DNA of 54,907 nt from the NCBI GenBank assembly GCA_015059065.1, contig SVBE01000001.1, forward strand, positions 78,998 through 133,904, written 5' to 3'. A program made the translations under genes and the position numbers. How positions within the stretch are numbered: position 1 is the first letter of the stretch; every line of letters starts with the position of its first letter. The DNA is from Erysipelotrichaceae bacterium. Its GTDB lineage: Bacteria; Bacillota_I; Bacilli_A; RFN20; CAG-826. Below, piece after piece: positions 17,544 through 26,255 of this stretch. Below the pieces are notes generated by a model. That model was not told where the DNA came from. It searched no databases and saw only the letters and a program-made list of their open reading frames with translations.

Positions 17544-19382
17544 ATGGGAAAAAACAAGAATTATAAAGGCCCACAAAGAGAAACAAACGTTTCTACTAAA
17601 GTGAACGCCGATAAGATGAAAAGCAAGATCAATAAAGGTGGGGTGTTTGTTTATACAAGAGCCTTAACGACTGCTGAACTTGCTGAAACGCTCAATATTC
17701 CTGTCAGCGACATTATCAAATTCCTTTTCATGCAAGGAAAGATGATTACCATTAATACCATCCTCGATGATGAATTAATCGGTACAGTCTGTTTACAGTT
17801 CGGCTTCGATTTTCAAAAGAAACATATCGTCGAAGCGGAAAATTTTGAAGAAGTGGAAATCAATGATGACCCTTCTAAACTTAAAGAAAGACCACCAGTG
17901 GTCACCATCATGGGTCACGTTGACCATGGTAAGACGACTCTTATCGATGCGATTAGAAATTCTAATCTTGTCGCTGGTGAAGTTGGTGGTATCTCTCAAG
18001 AAATCGGTGCTTACCAAAAAGAGATTAATGGTAAGAAGATTACATTTATTGACACTCCAGGGCACGAAGCTTTTACAGCGATGCGTTCCCGTGGTGCCTC
18101 TGTCACTGATATCGTTGTCTTAGTGGTGGCTGCTGATGATGGTGTTATGCCACAGACAATTGAAGCCATTGACCATGCCAAAGCTGCTAATGTTCCAGTC
18201 ATTGTTGCCATCAACAAGATGGATAAACCAGGAGCGGATCCTGATCGTGTGAAGACTGAACTTATGCAACACGATATCATCGCTGAAGAATATGGTGGAT
18301 CTAATATTTGTGTGGAAATTTCTGCAAAGCAGAAAAAGAACATTGAAGGTTTATTAGAAGCCATCATCTTAGTCAGTGAAATGCAAGAGCTCAAGGCTAA
18401 CCCAGATCGTTATGCATTGGGTACAGTTCTTGAAGCAAAACTTGATAAGAATGAAGGTCCAAAAGCCACATTACTCATTCAAAATGGTACTTTAAAAGCG
18501 GGCGACTACCTCGTTGTGGGTACTAGTTACGGTAAAGCGCGTAGAATGACTAATGAACATAATAAAGTCCTTAAGGAAGCTACTCCATCCACACCAGTCT
18601 CGGTTATCGGTTTAAGCGAAGTGCCAGAAGCTGGTGATAGATTTATGGCTTTCTCTGATGAATCAGAAGCTCGTGAAATCGCGAATAAACGTCGCTTAAT
18701 TAAAGAAAGCAAGACGAGAAATGCGACTAGTGCAGCTTCATTAGAAGACTTATTCAATCTCGCTAAAGAAGGTAGTATCCAAAGACTTAATGTTATCATT
18801 AAAGCGGATTCAACAGGCTCAGCAGAAGCGGTTAAAGCTTCTTTAGAGAAATTATCTACAGATGATATTAAGATCAATGTCGTGAGAGCGACTTCAGGTG
18901 CAATCACTCAATCCGATGTCCTCTTAGCAAGTGCCTCTAACGCGATCATCTATGGTTTCAACGTTAGACCAGACGCTCTTACAAGAGCGAAAGCTGAAGA
19001 AGAGAAAGTGGAAATTAGATTACACCGCATCATCTACGCTTTAATTGAAGAGATTCAAGCCGCGATGAAAGGTATGCTTGCTCCAACAATGGTGGAAAAG
19101 ATTACTGGCCAAGCGGAAATCAGAAAATTATTCAAGGTTTCTAAAATTGGCACCATCGCTGGTTGTATGGTTACCGATGGTGTAATCAAGAACAATTCAT
19201 TAATTAGATTAATGAGAGAAGGTATCGTCATCTATGAAGGTAAGCTCGGCTCTTTACAAAGAGAAAAGGATTCCGTTAAAGAAGTAAAAGCGGGTTTTGA
19301 ATGCGGTCTTACTATCGAAGGCTATAACGATGAAAAAGAAGGCGATATCATTGAAGGATACGAGATTGTTGAGGAAAAATAA
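17544..19382 (+). CDS. infB: Translation initiation factor IF-2
   Basis: GTPase that places initiator tRNA on the ribosome. At 612 residues it has a very short N-terminal region compared with Bacillus (about 716) or E. coli (890). The IF2_N helical domain (TTAELAETLNIPVSDIIKFL) is followed by the G domain with G1 GHVDHGKTT (124-132), G3 DTPGHEAF and G4 NKMD, then domains II-IV. The stop TAA overlaps the rbfA ATG by one base. The SD before the ATG is GGAG. Confidence 0.97.
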   Translation: MGKNKNYKGPQRETNVSTKVNADKMKSKINKGGVFVYTRALTTAELAETLNIPVSDIIKFLFMQGKMITINTILDDELIGTVCLQFGFDFQKKHIVEAENFEEVEINDDPSKLKERPPVVTIMGHVDHGKTTLIDAIRNSNLVAGEVGGISQEIGAYQKEINGKKITFIDTPGHEAFTAMRSRGASVTDIVVLVVAADDGVMPQTIEAIDHAKAANVPVIVAINKMDKPGADPDRVKTELMQHDIIAEEYGGSNICVEISAKQKKNIEGLLEAIILVSEMQELKANPDRYALGTVLEAKLDKNEGPKATLLIQNGTLKAGDYLVVGTSYGKARRMTNEHNKVLKEATPSTPVSVIGLSEVPEAGDRFMAFSDESEAREIANKRRLIKESKTRNATSAASLEDLFNLAKEGSIQRLNVIIKADSTGSAEAVKASLEKLSTDDIKINVVRATSGAITQSDVLLASASNAIIYGFNVRPDALTRAKAEEEKVEIRLHRIIYALIEEIQAAMKGMLAPTMVEKITGQAEIRKLFKVSKIGTIAGCMVTDGVIKNNSLIRLMREGIVIYEGKLGSLQREKDSVKEVKAGFECGLTIEGYNDEKEGDIIEGYEIVEEK

Positions 19383-19714
19383 TGCCAGATAGACAAAAGC
19401 GTATCGAAACGATTATTAAGAAAAATATCACGGAGATAATTTCTTTGAAATTAAATGATCCACATCTCGGTTTTCTGACCATTACTGAGGTGAAGGTTTC
19501 TAAAGATTTCTCTCACGCGAAAGTCTATGTCTCGTTCTTCTTAGATAAAGATAAAGAAATTGGAATGAAGACATTAGATAAGGCTAAAGGATTTATCAGA
19601 AGTGAATTATCGAAAACTCTCGATATCAGAAGATGTCCTGATATCAACTTCGTCCTCGATGATGGCTTTGATAAAGTTGCCCGAATCGATGAAGCTTTAA
19701 AAAGAGGAAAATAA
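19382..19714 (+). CDS. rbfA: Ribosome-binding factor A
   Basis: The 110-residue KH-type protein is required for 16S rRNA 5'-end processing and cold adaptation. Family features are the start DRQKRIETIIKKNITEII, LGFLTITEVKVSKDFSHAKVYVSF and the end LDDGFDKVARIDEAL. It overlaps infB by one base (TAATG). In most relatives truB follows immediately; here a terminator and three accessory genes separate them. Confidence 0.95.
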   Translation: MPDRQKRIETIIKKNITEIISLKLNDPHLGFLTITEVKVSKDFSHAKVYVSFFLDKDKEIGMKTLDKAKGFIRSELSKTLDIRRCPDINFVLDDGFDKVARIDEALKRGK

Positions 19715-19725
19715 TTAAAATATAT

Positions 19726-19753
19726 GCCCCGTCATTTTGGGGCTTTTCTTTTG
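19726..19753 (+). terminator. Rho-independent terminator after rbfA
   Basis: GCCCC / GGGGC stem with GTCATTTT loop and TTTTCTTTT. It ends the nusA operon before truB. Confidence 0.85.
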
Positions 19754-19843
19754 CGTGGAGTAAATTATTAATAATTTAAATTTACAATTTTATACAGTGT
19801 ATAGATTTTTCATATAAAAAAATCGTCGAAAAATGTGTTTTTT

Positions 19844-19870
19844 ACCCTCTTTATATATAGGGTCTTTTTT
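19844..19870 (+). terminator. Second terminator-like hairpin with no gene in front of it
   Basis: ACCCT (19844-19848) / AGGGT (19859-19863) with a CTTTTTTC tail. No CDS lies between the rbfA terminator (19753) and this element, so it either marks a small RNA in 19755-19870 or is a leftover of a replaced gene. Confidence 0.55.
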
Positions 19871-19897
19871 CATAATAACAAAAATTATGAATAATTG

Positions 19898-19909
19898 ACG
19901 TGTACACGT
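19898..19909. promoter_or_regulatory. Perfect 12-bp palindrome upstream of the HigA-like gene
   Basis: ACGTGTACACGT lies directly before the SD GGAGG of the gene. HigA-type antitoxins autoregulate through palindromes in their own promoters, so this is a likely operator. Confidence 0.5.
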
Positions 19910-19927
19910 AATGGAGGTATATTTAAA

Positions 19928-20341
19928 GTGATAATATACTTTCGCGATAAAGAAACTATAAAAAATTATAATCAAACGTTTTCAAAAAAACTGCCGACAG
20001 AGATTCAAAGAGTTGCATTGAGGAAAAAATGTATGGATAGAATAGAGACACCAAAAATCAGCGAGATATTATTAGAGGAGTTTATGAAACCTCTTCATCT
20101 TTCAGCATATAAACTTGCTCATTCAATTGGAGTGCCTGTATCAAGAGTTCAAGATATTCTCCATGATAGAAGAAAAATAACAATCGACACTTCGATTAGA
20201 TTAGGAATATTTTTTGGATTAACTGATATGTATTTTATGAATATTCAAAACGATATTGATTTAAGAAATGCGAAAATTGAAAACGAAGCAGAATTTGAAA
20301 AAATAGTACCTTATATGACTAGAAATATTTCTCCATTTTGA
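19928..20341 (+). CDS. In-frame HigB (truncated toxin)-HigA (antitoxin) fusion
   Basis: The 137-residue protein has two recognisable parts. Residues 1 to about 35 (IIYFRDKETIKNY, FSKKLPTEIQRVALRKK) match the first third of HigB/RelE-family toxins. From DRIETPKISEILLEEFMKPL onward it matches a complete HigA antitoxin with an XRE-type HTH (SAYKLAHSIGVPVSRVQDILHDRRKIT). The middle and end of HigB, including the region with catalytic residues, are missing, so no toxin activity is expected. The GTG at 19928 has a GGAGG SD. An internal ATG at 20033 with GAGG 9 nt upstream could still make HigA alone. It probably acts as an autorepressor or antitoxin for related toxins. Confidence 0.8.
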   Translation: MIIYFRDKETIKNYNQTFSKKLPTEIQRVALRKKCMDRIETPKISEILLEEFMKPLHLSAYKLAHSIGVPVSRVQDILHDRRKITIDTSIRLGIFFGLTDMYFMNIQNDIDLRNAKIENEAEFEKIVPYMTRNISPF

Positions 20342-21515
20342 TATGGGGGATATTTGCATCATCAAATATTTCTCCATTAGGAGAAAAACCAAGGTTTTGA
20401 TAATAATTCAATAACGAATACTGCGCGTGGAAATAGATATAGCAAGGGTTATATTCTCCAGCGATTTTATTAACGAGAAAATTAAATGCTTCTTTCCCAT
20501 ATCCTTTATGTCGATATTTGGTGATCACTGCAAATCTTTCAAGTTTGAACTCTCTATCTCCAGTTTGACGATATCTAATCGTTCCAATCGGTTCTCTATA
20601 TAAATATATAAGGAAGGTGTTCGTCTCACTTTCTTTATCGAGTTCAAATTCATCTTCATAGGAGATATGTTGCTCATCGATATAGACAGTTTTTCTAATT
20701 TTAAGGACTTCGACGAAATCATCTTTAGAGATGACAGGCTTTAAAGATAATCCATCATTATTGATTTGATAATAGATTTCTTTGCCCCATAAGTCTTCTT
20801 TCGTGTAATTAGAGAGCATTGTTAAAAAATTGTCTTTGCTCTCAGGATAAGCTTTATAAATATCGTTTAATAATTGTTTAATGTCTTCTCTTCTCGTATG
20901 TTTATCCGCGGGACAAGTGGAAAGGGAAACGGGAAGATTTTCTTCTTTAACAAGACGAATGATATCTTTTTCTCTCACTAAAGTGAAAGGACGGATAAAA
21001 TCGATATCAGCGTTTTCTAAATGCATCTTTGGGGAGAATGTGGCAATTCTCGCTCCATAGATTTCGTTCATCAATAATGTTTCCACCGCATCATCCGCGT
21101 GATGGGCAAAGGCAACTTTATTAAAGCCCAGTTCTTTTGCCACTTTATTGATCGCGGCTTTCTTCATTCTGCTACAGATGGAGCAGGGGAGATGACTACC
21201 TTCTTGTTTGATTTTTAAGATTTTATAGACTTCTTTGCTATCGTGAACGATGAGCTTATAGCCAAGTGAAGTGCAGAAAGCCTCCATTTTAGATGGATCA
21301 AAATTATCAAAGCCTAAATCTAACATCACTGGTTGAACGATAAAATCGGTATGTGAGAATTTCTGATATAAGGATAAACAGTATAATAACGATACTGAAT
21401 CTTTGCCACCAGAAAGCCCAATCACAATCTTATCCCCATGGTTGATGAGATTATAGGTATTATCCGCTTTACGGATACAGGCTAAAACGGTACGAATTGC
21501 TTTCATGGTCATCAT
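20319..21515 (-). CDS. TtcA-like tRNA 2-thiolation ATPase fused to a GNAT acetyltransferase domain
   Basis: Residues 1 to about 240 are a PP-loop ATPase of the TtcA/TtuA group: SGGKDS nucleotide-binding loop, PCSICSR with a CxxC pair, AHHADDAVETLLMNEIYG and a later CPADKHTRRED cysteine, all typical of [4Fe-4S]-dependent tRNA thiolases. Residues from about 250 to 398 form a GNAT fold with acetyl-CoA motif YRHKGYGKEAF and terminal YQNLGF. The whole is 398 residues and unbroken. The start may be either ATG at 21515 or 21506; a TATGTT box lies close by, suggesting a leaderless message. Its 3' end overlaps the HigA gene tail-to-tail by 23 nt. Confidence 0.85.
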   Translation of the reverse strand: MMTMKAIRTVLACIRKADNTYNLINHGDKIVIGLSGGKDSVSLLYCLSLYQKFSHTDFIVQPVMLDLGFDNFDPSKMEAFCTSLGYKLIVHDSKEVYKILKIKQEGSHLPCSICSRMKKAAINKVAKELGFNKVAFAHHADDAVETLLMNEIYGARIATFSPKMHLENADIDFIRPFTLVREKDIIRLVKEENLPVSLSTCPADKHTRREDIKQLLNDIYKAYPESKDNFLTMLSNYTKEDLWGKEIYYQINNDGLSLKPVISKDDFVEVLKIRKTVYIDEQHISYEDEFELDKESETNTFLIYLYREPIGTIRYRQTGDREFKLERFAVITKYRHKGYGKEAFNFLVNKIAGEYNPCYIYFHAQYSLLNYYQNLGFSPNGEIFDDANIPHIKMEKYF

Positions 21516-21681
21516 TTTAACATATCATTAAAAAATAGTTTATTTTATCGTTGTTCCGTATAAAGATAATGTGTAATAAAAATAATAATTATATACTGAA
21601 ATACATAGTATAATTTGGTATAATTATAATAATATATAGCTCATTTATTGTTGGAAAAAAACAAGGAGAGGAGTGCCGCTT

Positions 21682-22521
21682 ATGGAGAATAAAATAAAAC
21701 TATTCGAAAATAAACAAGTACGAACTTTATGGAATGATGAAAATGAAGAATGGTTTTTTTCCGTTGTTGATATCGTTGGTATTTTGACTGATAAAGAATA
21801 TGATGCAGCCCGTAAATATTGGAAGGTGCTCAAAGGACGTCTAAAAGCTGAAAAAAGCGAACTGGTATCATTTTGTTACCAGTTGAAATTAAAAGCATTT
21901 GACGGGAAAATGCGTGATACTGATTGCTTAGACACCAAAGGTGTTTTGCGCCTAATTCAATCTATCCCATCTCCTAAAGCAGAGCCTTTTAAAATGTGGC
22001 TTGCACAGGTTGGAAGTGAAAGATTGGATGAGATTGCTGATCCTGAAAAAGCAATATTGAGAGGCGCTGATTTTTATAGAGCCAAAGGATATAGCGAAAA
22101 ATGGATCAACCAACGTCTACAAACAATAGAAATAAGAAAAGAATTGACTGATGAATGGAAAAATCGCGGAATAGAACAAGAAAAAGATTATGCGATTTTG
22201 ACCAATGAAATGACTAAAGCGTGGAGTGGTTTATCAGTTAAAGATTACAAAGACTTAAAAGGTCTCAAAAAAGAGAATCTTAGAGATAACATGACGAATA
22301 TTGAATTGGTTTTAAACATGCTTGCAGAAGTTACAACAACCGCTATTTCAAGACAAGAACAACCAAAATCATTCAATGAAAATAAAAATGTCGCAAGACG
22401 TGGTGGAAAGGTTGCAAAAGATGCTCGTCATAATTTTGAAAAGGAAACGGGGATATCGGCCGTTTCACCACTAAATGCTTCTGACAGAAAAGCGCTAGAA
22501 ATAAAAACCGATAAGAAATAG
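21682..22521 (+). CDS. Bro-N / DinD-like DNA-damage-inducible or phage antirepressor protein
   Basis: The roughly 279-residue protein has an N-terminal Bro-N domain (IKLFENKQVRTLWNDENEE, FFSVVDIVGILTD, YWKVLKGRLK). It continues with DTKGVLRLIQSIPSPKAEPFKMWLAQVGSERLDE and a C-terminal region like DinD (YRAKGYSEKWINQRLQTIEIRKELTDEW, GGKVAKDARHNFEKETG). DinD inhibits RecA-mediated strand exchange in E. coli; Bro-N proteins are common in phages. I prefer ATG 21682, with two AGGAG motifs upstream, over GTG 21673. truB follows 1 nt after its stop, so this gene now heads the truB transcript. Confidence 0.82.
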   Translation: MENKIKLFENKQVRTLWNDENEEWFFSVVDIVGILTDKEYDAARKYWKVLKGRLKAEKSELVSFCYQLKLKAFDGKMRDTDCLDTKGVLRLIQSIPSPKAEPFKMWLAQVGSERLDEIADPEKAILRGADFYRAKGYSEKWINQRLQTIEIRKELTDEWKNRGIEQEKDYAILTNEMTKAWSGLSVKDYKDLKGLKKENLRDNMTNIELVLNMLAEVTTTAISRQEQPKSFNENKNVARRGGKVAKDARHNFEKETGISAVSPLNASDRKALEIKTDKK

Positions 22522-22522
22522 T

Positions 22523-23374
22523 ATGAACGGCTTTTTTTACATCGATAAACAATCGGACTGGACGAGTCGAGATGTCTGCAACAAAGTGCAGAAAATCTTT
22601 AATCTCCCAAAAGTTGGTCATATTGGAACTCTTGATCCTTTCGCGACAGGTTTATTAATCGTCTGCGTTGGTTCTGGCACAAAAGCGGGAACATTTTTTA
22701 ATGATGATGAAAAGGAATATATCGCGACTTTAAGTTTAGGAAAGAAGACAAGTACTGGTGATTTAACTGGCGAAGTGGTGGAAGAAAAAGAAATAGTGCC
22801 ATTTACTAAAGAAGATATCGATAATGCTTTAAAAGCATTAACTGGAACGATTAAGCAACAGATACCAATGACTTCTGCCGTTCATGTTAACGGGGTTAAA
22901 TTATATCAATATCTCCATAAAGGAATTGAAGTGGATAGACCCTTTAGAGAAGTGGAAGTAAAAAAGTTAGAATTCATTTCATCGACGAATGACTCTATCA
23001 CTTTTAAAGCAGTTGTTAGCAAGGGTACATATATTAGAGTGTTGGGGGAAGATATCGCTTCTAACATTAATAATGTTGGTCACTTAACTATGTTAAGAAG
23101 AACCCGTATTGGTAGCGCTTCTATCTCAATGGCGAAGACTCTTGATGAGGTGAAAAAAGAAGATTTTATCCCAATTAGAGAATTATTAAAAGATATTCCA
23201 CAAATTGTCCTTTGTGGTGATGAACTCAATAAAGCGAAACACGGAATGACTATTCCATTTGATATAAATGGAAATAATGATAAAATACTAGTGCTTGATG
23301 CGGATGGTAACGCGATTGCGATGTATCATCACGATCATCAAAAATATTATAAATGTTTGAGAGGACTTCTCTAA
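22523..23374 (+). CDS. truB: tRNA pseudouridine(55) synthase TruB
   Basis: Makes pseudouridine 55 in the T loop of tRNAs. The N-terminal motif GHIGTLDPFATGLL contains the catalytic D38. Further family blocks are KEYIATLSLGKKTSTGDLTGEV, IPMTSAVHVNGVKLY and GTYIRVLGEDIA. At 283 residues it lacks a long PUA extension, as in many Firmicutes. It starts 1 nt after the DinD-like stop with no clear SD, and its stop overlaps the ribF start by one base. Confidence 0.95.
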   Translation: MNGFFYIDKQSDWTSRDVCNKVQKIFNLPKVGHIGTLDPFATGLLIVCVGSGTKAGTFFNDDEKEYIATLSLGKKTSTGDLTGEVVEEKEIVPFTKEDIDNALKALTGTIKQQIPMTSAVHVNGVKLYQYLHKGIEVDRPFREVEVKKLEFISSTNDSITFKAVVSKGTYIRVLGEDIASNINNVGHLTMLRRTRIGSASISMAKTLDEVKKEDFIPIRELLKDIPQIVLCGDELNKAKHGMTIPFDINGNNDKILVLDADGNAIAMYHHDHQKYYKCLRGLL

Positions 23375-24285
23375 TGCGTATCATCGAATTTGACATCAAT
23401 GACGTTCCTGAGGAATATAGCAATATCAATCTATGCCTCGGCTTTTTTGATGGGGTTCATCTCGGACATCAAAAGATGATTAAAGCGGCAGTGGAAGAGG
23501 GTCATCCAGTAGGAGTTCTTACCTTTGATATTCCTCCTCATTTTGTGACAGGACAAATTAGTAATAAACGTTGTTTGACTTCCATTGATGAAAAAGCCGA
23601 ATATCTCGATGAACTCGGCGTTTCCTATATGTTCATTCTCACTTTTGATGAGGTGACGAGAAACATTTATCGTCTTGATTTCGTGGATTGGGTCTTAAAG
23701 AAATTTAAACCGAATAAAATATACTGTGGAGAAGATTTCCGCTTCGGGAAAGATGCTTTAGGAGATGCGAAGTTCTTAAAGCAGCATTTCGATGTGGAAG
23801 TGACCCCATTATTATCGAAAAACGGGATGAAGATATCTTCAAAAGATATCAGAGAATACGTCCTCAATGGCGAGATTCATAAAGCTGTTTCTCTTCTCGG
23901 CCATCCATATCGCATCGTTGGAGAAGTGAAAAACGGTCTTCATCAAGGCACGAAGATTGGCTTTCCAACCGCGAACCTCTCTTTAGATTTCCCATATGTG
24001 ATGCCTAAAGAAGGGGTTTATATGGGGTACTGCGAAGCTTTCAGTAAGAAATATAAAGCGATGATCTCAATCTCCACTCATCCGACATTAAATCAACTTT
24101 CAAGACCGATTATCGAAGTGCACATCATCGATTTCTCGGGAATGTTATATGGAAATACCATATATGTTGATTTCACGGAAAGAATTAGAGATATTGTCAA
24201 ATTCGATTCACCAGAGGATTTGATCAAACAATTAGCAAAAGACAAAGAATATATCATTAAACATTTGCAAGATAACGATAAATAA
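23374..24285 (+). CDS. ribF: Bifunctional riboflavin kinase/FAD synthetase RibF
   Basis: Converts riboflavin to FMN and then FAD. The N-terminal nucleotidyltransferase has CLGFFDGVHLGHQKMI and FCGEDFRFGKDALG-type blocks (here YCGEDFRFG). The C-terminal kinase domain has GHPYRIVGEVKNGLHQGTKIGFPTANL. I chose ATG 23374 (303 residues), overlapping the truB stop as TAATG, with GAGAGGA as SD. The longer reading from 23353 lies within truB. Confidence 0.95.
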   Translation: MRIIEFDINDVPEEYSNINLCLGFFDGVHLGHQKMIKAAVEEGHPVGVLTFDIPPHFVTGQISNKRCLTSIDEKAEYLDELGVSYMFILTFDEVTRNIYRLDFVDWVLKKFKPNKIYCGEDFRFGKDALGDAKFLKQHFDVEVTPLLSKNGMKISSKDIREYVLNGEIHKAVSLLGHPYRIVGEVKNGLHQGTKIGFPTANLSLDFPYVMPKEGVYMGYCEAFSKKYKAMISISTHPTLNQLSRPIIEVHIIDFSGMLYGNTIYVDFTERIRDIVKFDSPEDLIKQLAKDKEYIIKHLQDNDK

Positions 24286-24294
24286 TATATATTA

Positions 24295-24350
24295 CTTATT
24301 GCGACTTATCCTTAGGATAGCGAGTCCCTAACGCTTTCCCGAGAATAAGC
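24295..24350 (+). promoter_or_regulatory. Structured leader of rpsO (candidate S15 autoregulatory site)
   Basis: A multi-stem region can be drawn between ribF and rpsO: closing pairs CTTATT (24295-24300) / AATAAG (24344-24349), hairpin TATCC-TTA-GGATA (24307-24319) and AGCG / CGCT (24319-24335). S15 represses its own synthesis through leader RNA in many bacteria, with diverse structures. The assignment rests on position and folding only. Confidence 0.45.
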
Positions 24351-24379
24351 TAAGAAAAAAAGAAAGGGGAAAAGTTAAT

Positions 24380-24649
24380 ATGGCATTAACTAAAGAAAGA
24401 AAAGCGGAACTCGTTAAGAAGTTTGGCAAAAACGAAAAAGACACTGGTTCAGTCCAAGTCCAAGTTGCCTTACTCACTGAACAAATCAAAGCCTTAACTG
24501 CTCACTTAAAAGCAAACCATAAGGACGCGGCGAGCAAACGTAGCTTACAAATCTTAGTCGGTCAAAGAAGAAGTTTATTAAATTACTTAATCAAGACTGA
24601 TAGAGAAGCTTACTTCCGTTTAATCAACGATCTCGGATTAAGAAAATAA
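24380..24649 (+). CDS. rpsO: 30S ribosomal protein S15
   Basis: The 89-residue primary 16S rRNA-binding protein has the family pattern DTGSVQVQVALLTEQI, LKANHKDAASKRSLQILVGQRRSLLNYL and a final YFRLINDLGLRK. It has full length, an AAGGGG SD, and a strong terminator downstream. It follows ribF as usual. Confidence 0.97.
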   Translation: MALTKERKAELVKKFGKNEKDTGSVQVQVALLTEQIKALTAHLKANHKDAASKRSLQILVGQRRSLLNYLIKTDREAYFRLINDLGLRK

Positions 24650-24670
24650 GAGATTAAAAGAAAAAGAAAT

Positions 24671-24693
24671 GCACGACAGTGTCGTGCTTTTTT
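24671..24693 (+). terminator. Rho-independent terminator after rpsO
   Basis: GCACGAC-AGT-GTCGTGC followed by TTTTTTC. It also separates the convergent GH13 gene. Confidence 0.9.
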
Positions 24694-24694
24694 C

Positions 24695-26179
24695 TTATAT
24701 TTTGTAGATTACACCATTTCGCGGTGGAAGATAGTTTTTATCAGTGGTGGATAAGAGTACCTCACTAGCTTGATATTCAACATCTTCGTTAGAGAGATTG
24801 ATGAGAAGAATAGTGGATCCTCTTTTGATACATAAGACTCTTTTATCTTCTCCGATATCGATTTCATCGCTTTGTAAATCAGGGTTATCTTTTCTAATCT
24901 TGATGAGCTTTTGTAGGAAGTGATATAGGGAATGAGAATCTTTAAGATTATCTTCGACAGTGATTTCACTAGCAGTGTTAACAGGGAGATATAATTCTTT
25001 GGCATTAGAGAAACCATCATTCAAAGAATGATCCCACTGCATTGGGGTTCTGCTTCCAACTCGCTGATAGCCGCCATCTTTATTTGGTAAGTTGACGTAT
25101 TTCATGCCAATTTCATCACCATAATAGATGAAAGGGATTCCAGGAAGTGCAAACATCAATAGATAATATAATCTAAGTCCCGCTTCATCCGTATAATTAG
25201 CGAGTCTAGTGACATCATGGTTACCAGAAATAGGAGCGAGATATCCTCCTAACTTTTTCGCGATATCGGTTCTTTCTTTTAAATCTTTTATGAAATAGTC
25301 AAAGTTATTACCGTTTAGGATTGATGGCCCGATAGAATAATCTCCGCTTCTAATGAAGTGATGATAGTAGGTATCCCAGTGGTCGAGTACAAAGTCGGCG
25401 TCAAAGCCTGCTTTAAAGGATTGATAGGGATTGCACCATTCAGAGACGAAAAAGGCGTCTGGATAGACTTTCTTCACTTTATCAAAGACATAATGCCACA
25501 CCTCAATAGTGGCTTCTTTATCATCATCGTTTTTTACAAGGGAGTCGGCCATATCAACACGGAAGCCATCAACTCCTTTATCTAACCAAAACATGATGAT
25601 TTTAATTAAATAGTCACGAGCTTGATATGTTCTTTTGTCGGTATAATGCATCTGCCATTTTGGATCATCGATATGGTTGAAACCATAATTGAAGGCAGGT
25701 TGGACAGAGAAGAAGTTGACGAGATAATTGCCGTTTCGTGGATGTCTTCCTGCGATTAATTTATATTTTGGGTCGTTATTCCAAACTGATTCTGTCCAGA
25801 TGAATAAATCAGAATATTCGTTTCTATTTTCTTCCCCGGACATTAAGAATTCTTTATTTTCTTCGCTTGCGTGGCCAGCGACACAGTCGACGATGACTTT
25901 AATACCTAGTTTATGGGCTTTATCGACCATTTCTTCAAAGTCTTTCATATTTCCAAATTTTGGATCGATGTCAAAGAAATCTTTGATATCATAGCCTCCA
26001 TCTTTAAATGGAGAAACGAAGAAAGGATTAAACCAAATAGCATTGCAGCCAAGGTCTTTAACGTATTCTAATTTTTCTGTGATTCCTTTTAAATCACCGA
26101 TGCCGTCGTTATTTGCATCATAAAAAGAAGTGGGATATATCTCATAAAAGACGAGATCTTTGAATTTTTCGTTTCGCAT
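24695..26179 (-). CDS. GH13 alpha-glucosidase / oligo-1,6-glucosidase-like enzyme
   Basis: The 494-residue cytosolic (no signal peptide) alpha-amylase-family enzyme has catalytic residues D209 in FRVDMADS, E247 in FVSEWCNP and D322 in GNHD. The start FYEIYPTSFYDANNDGIGDLKGI is typical of the GH13 oligo-1,6-glucosidase/alpha-glucosidase subgroup. It is shorter than the usual 550 residues. Its SD on the minus strand is TAGGAGC. With MalQ it would degrade maltodextrins, isomaltose or sucrose; the exact substrate is open. Confidence 0.9.
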   Translation of the reverse strand: MRNEKFKDLVFYEIYPTSFYDANNDGIGDLKGITEKLEYVKDLGCNAIWFNPFFVSPFKDGGYDIKDFFDIDPKFGNMKDFEEMVDKAHKLGIKVIVDCVAGHASEENKEFLMSGEENRNEYSDLFIWTESVWNNDPKYKLIAGRHPRNGNYLVNFFSVQPAFNYGFNHIDDPKWQMHYTDKRTYQARDYLIKIIMFWLDKGVDGFRVDMADSLVKNDDDKEATIEVWHYVFDKVKKVYPDAFFVSEWCNPYQSFKAGFDADFVLDHWDTYYHHFIRSGDYSIGPSILNGNNFDYFIKDLKERTDIAKKLGGYLAPISGNHDVTRLANYTDEAGLRLYYLLMFALPGIPFIYYGDEIGMKYVNLPNKDGGYQRVGSRTPMQWDHSLNDGFSNAKELYLPVNTASEITVEDNLKDSHSLYHFLQKLIKIRKDNPDLQSDEIDIGEDKRVLCIKRGSTILLINLSNEDVEYQASEVLLSTTDKNYLPPRNGVIYKI

Positions 26180-26255
26180 ATGAATTTGCTCCTATTTATT
26201 AATTAATCATATTCATCTTTAATAATAAAGATAAAACCAGTAAAATTATCAGTAA

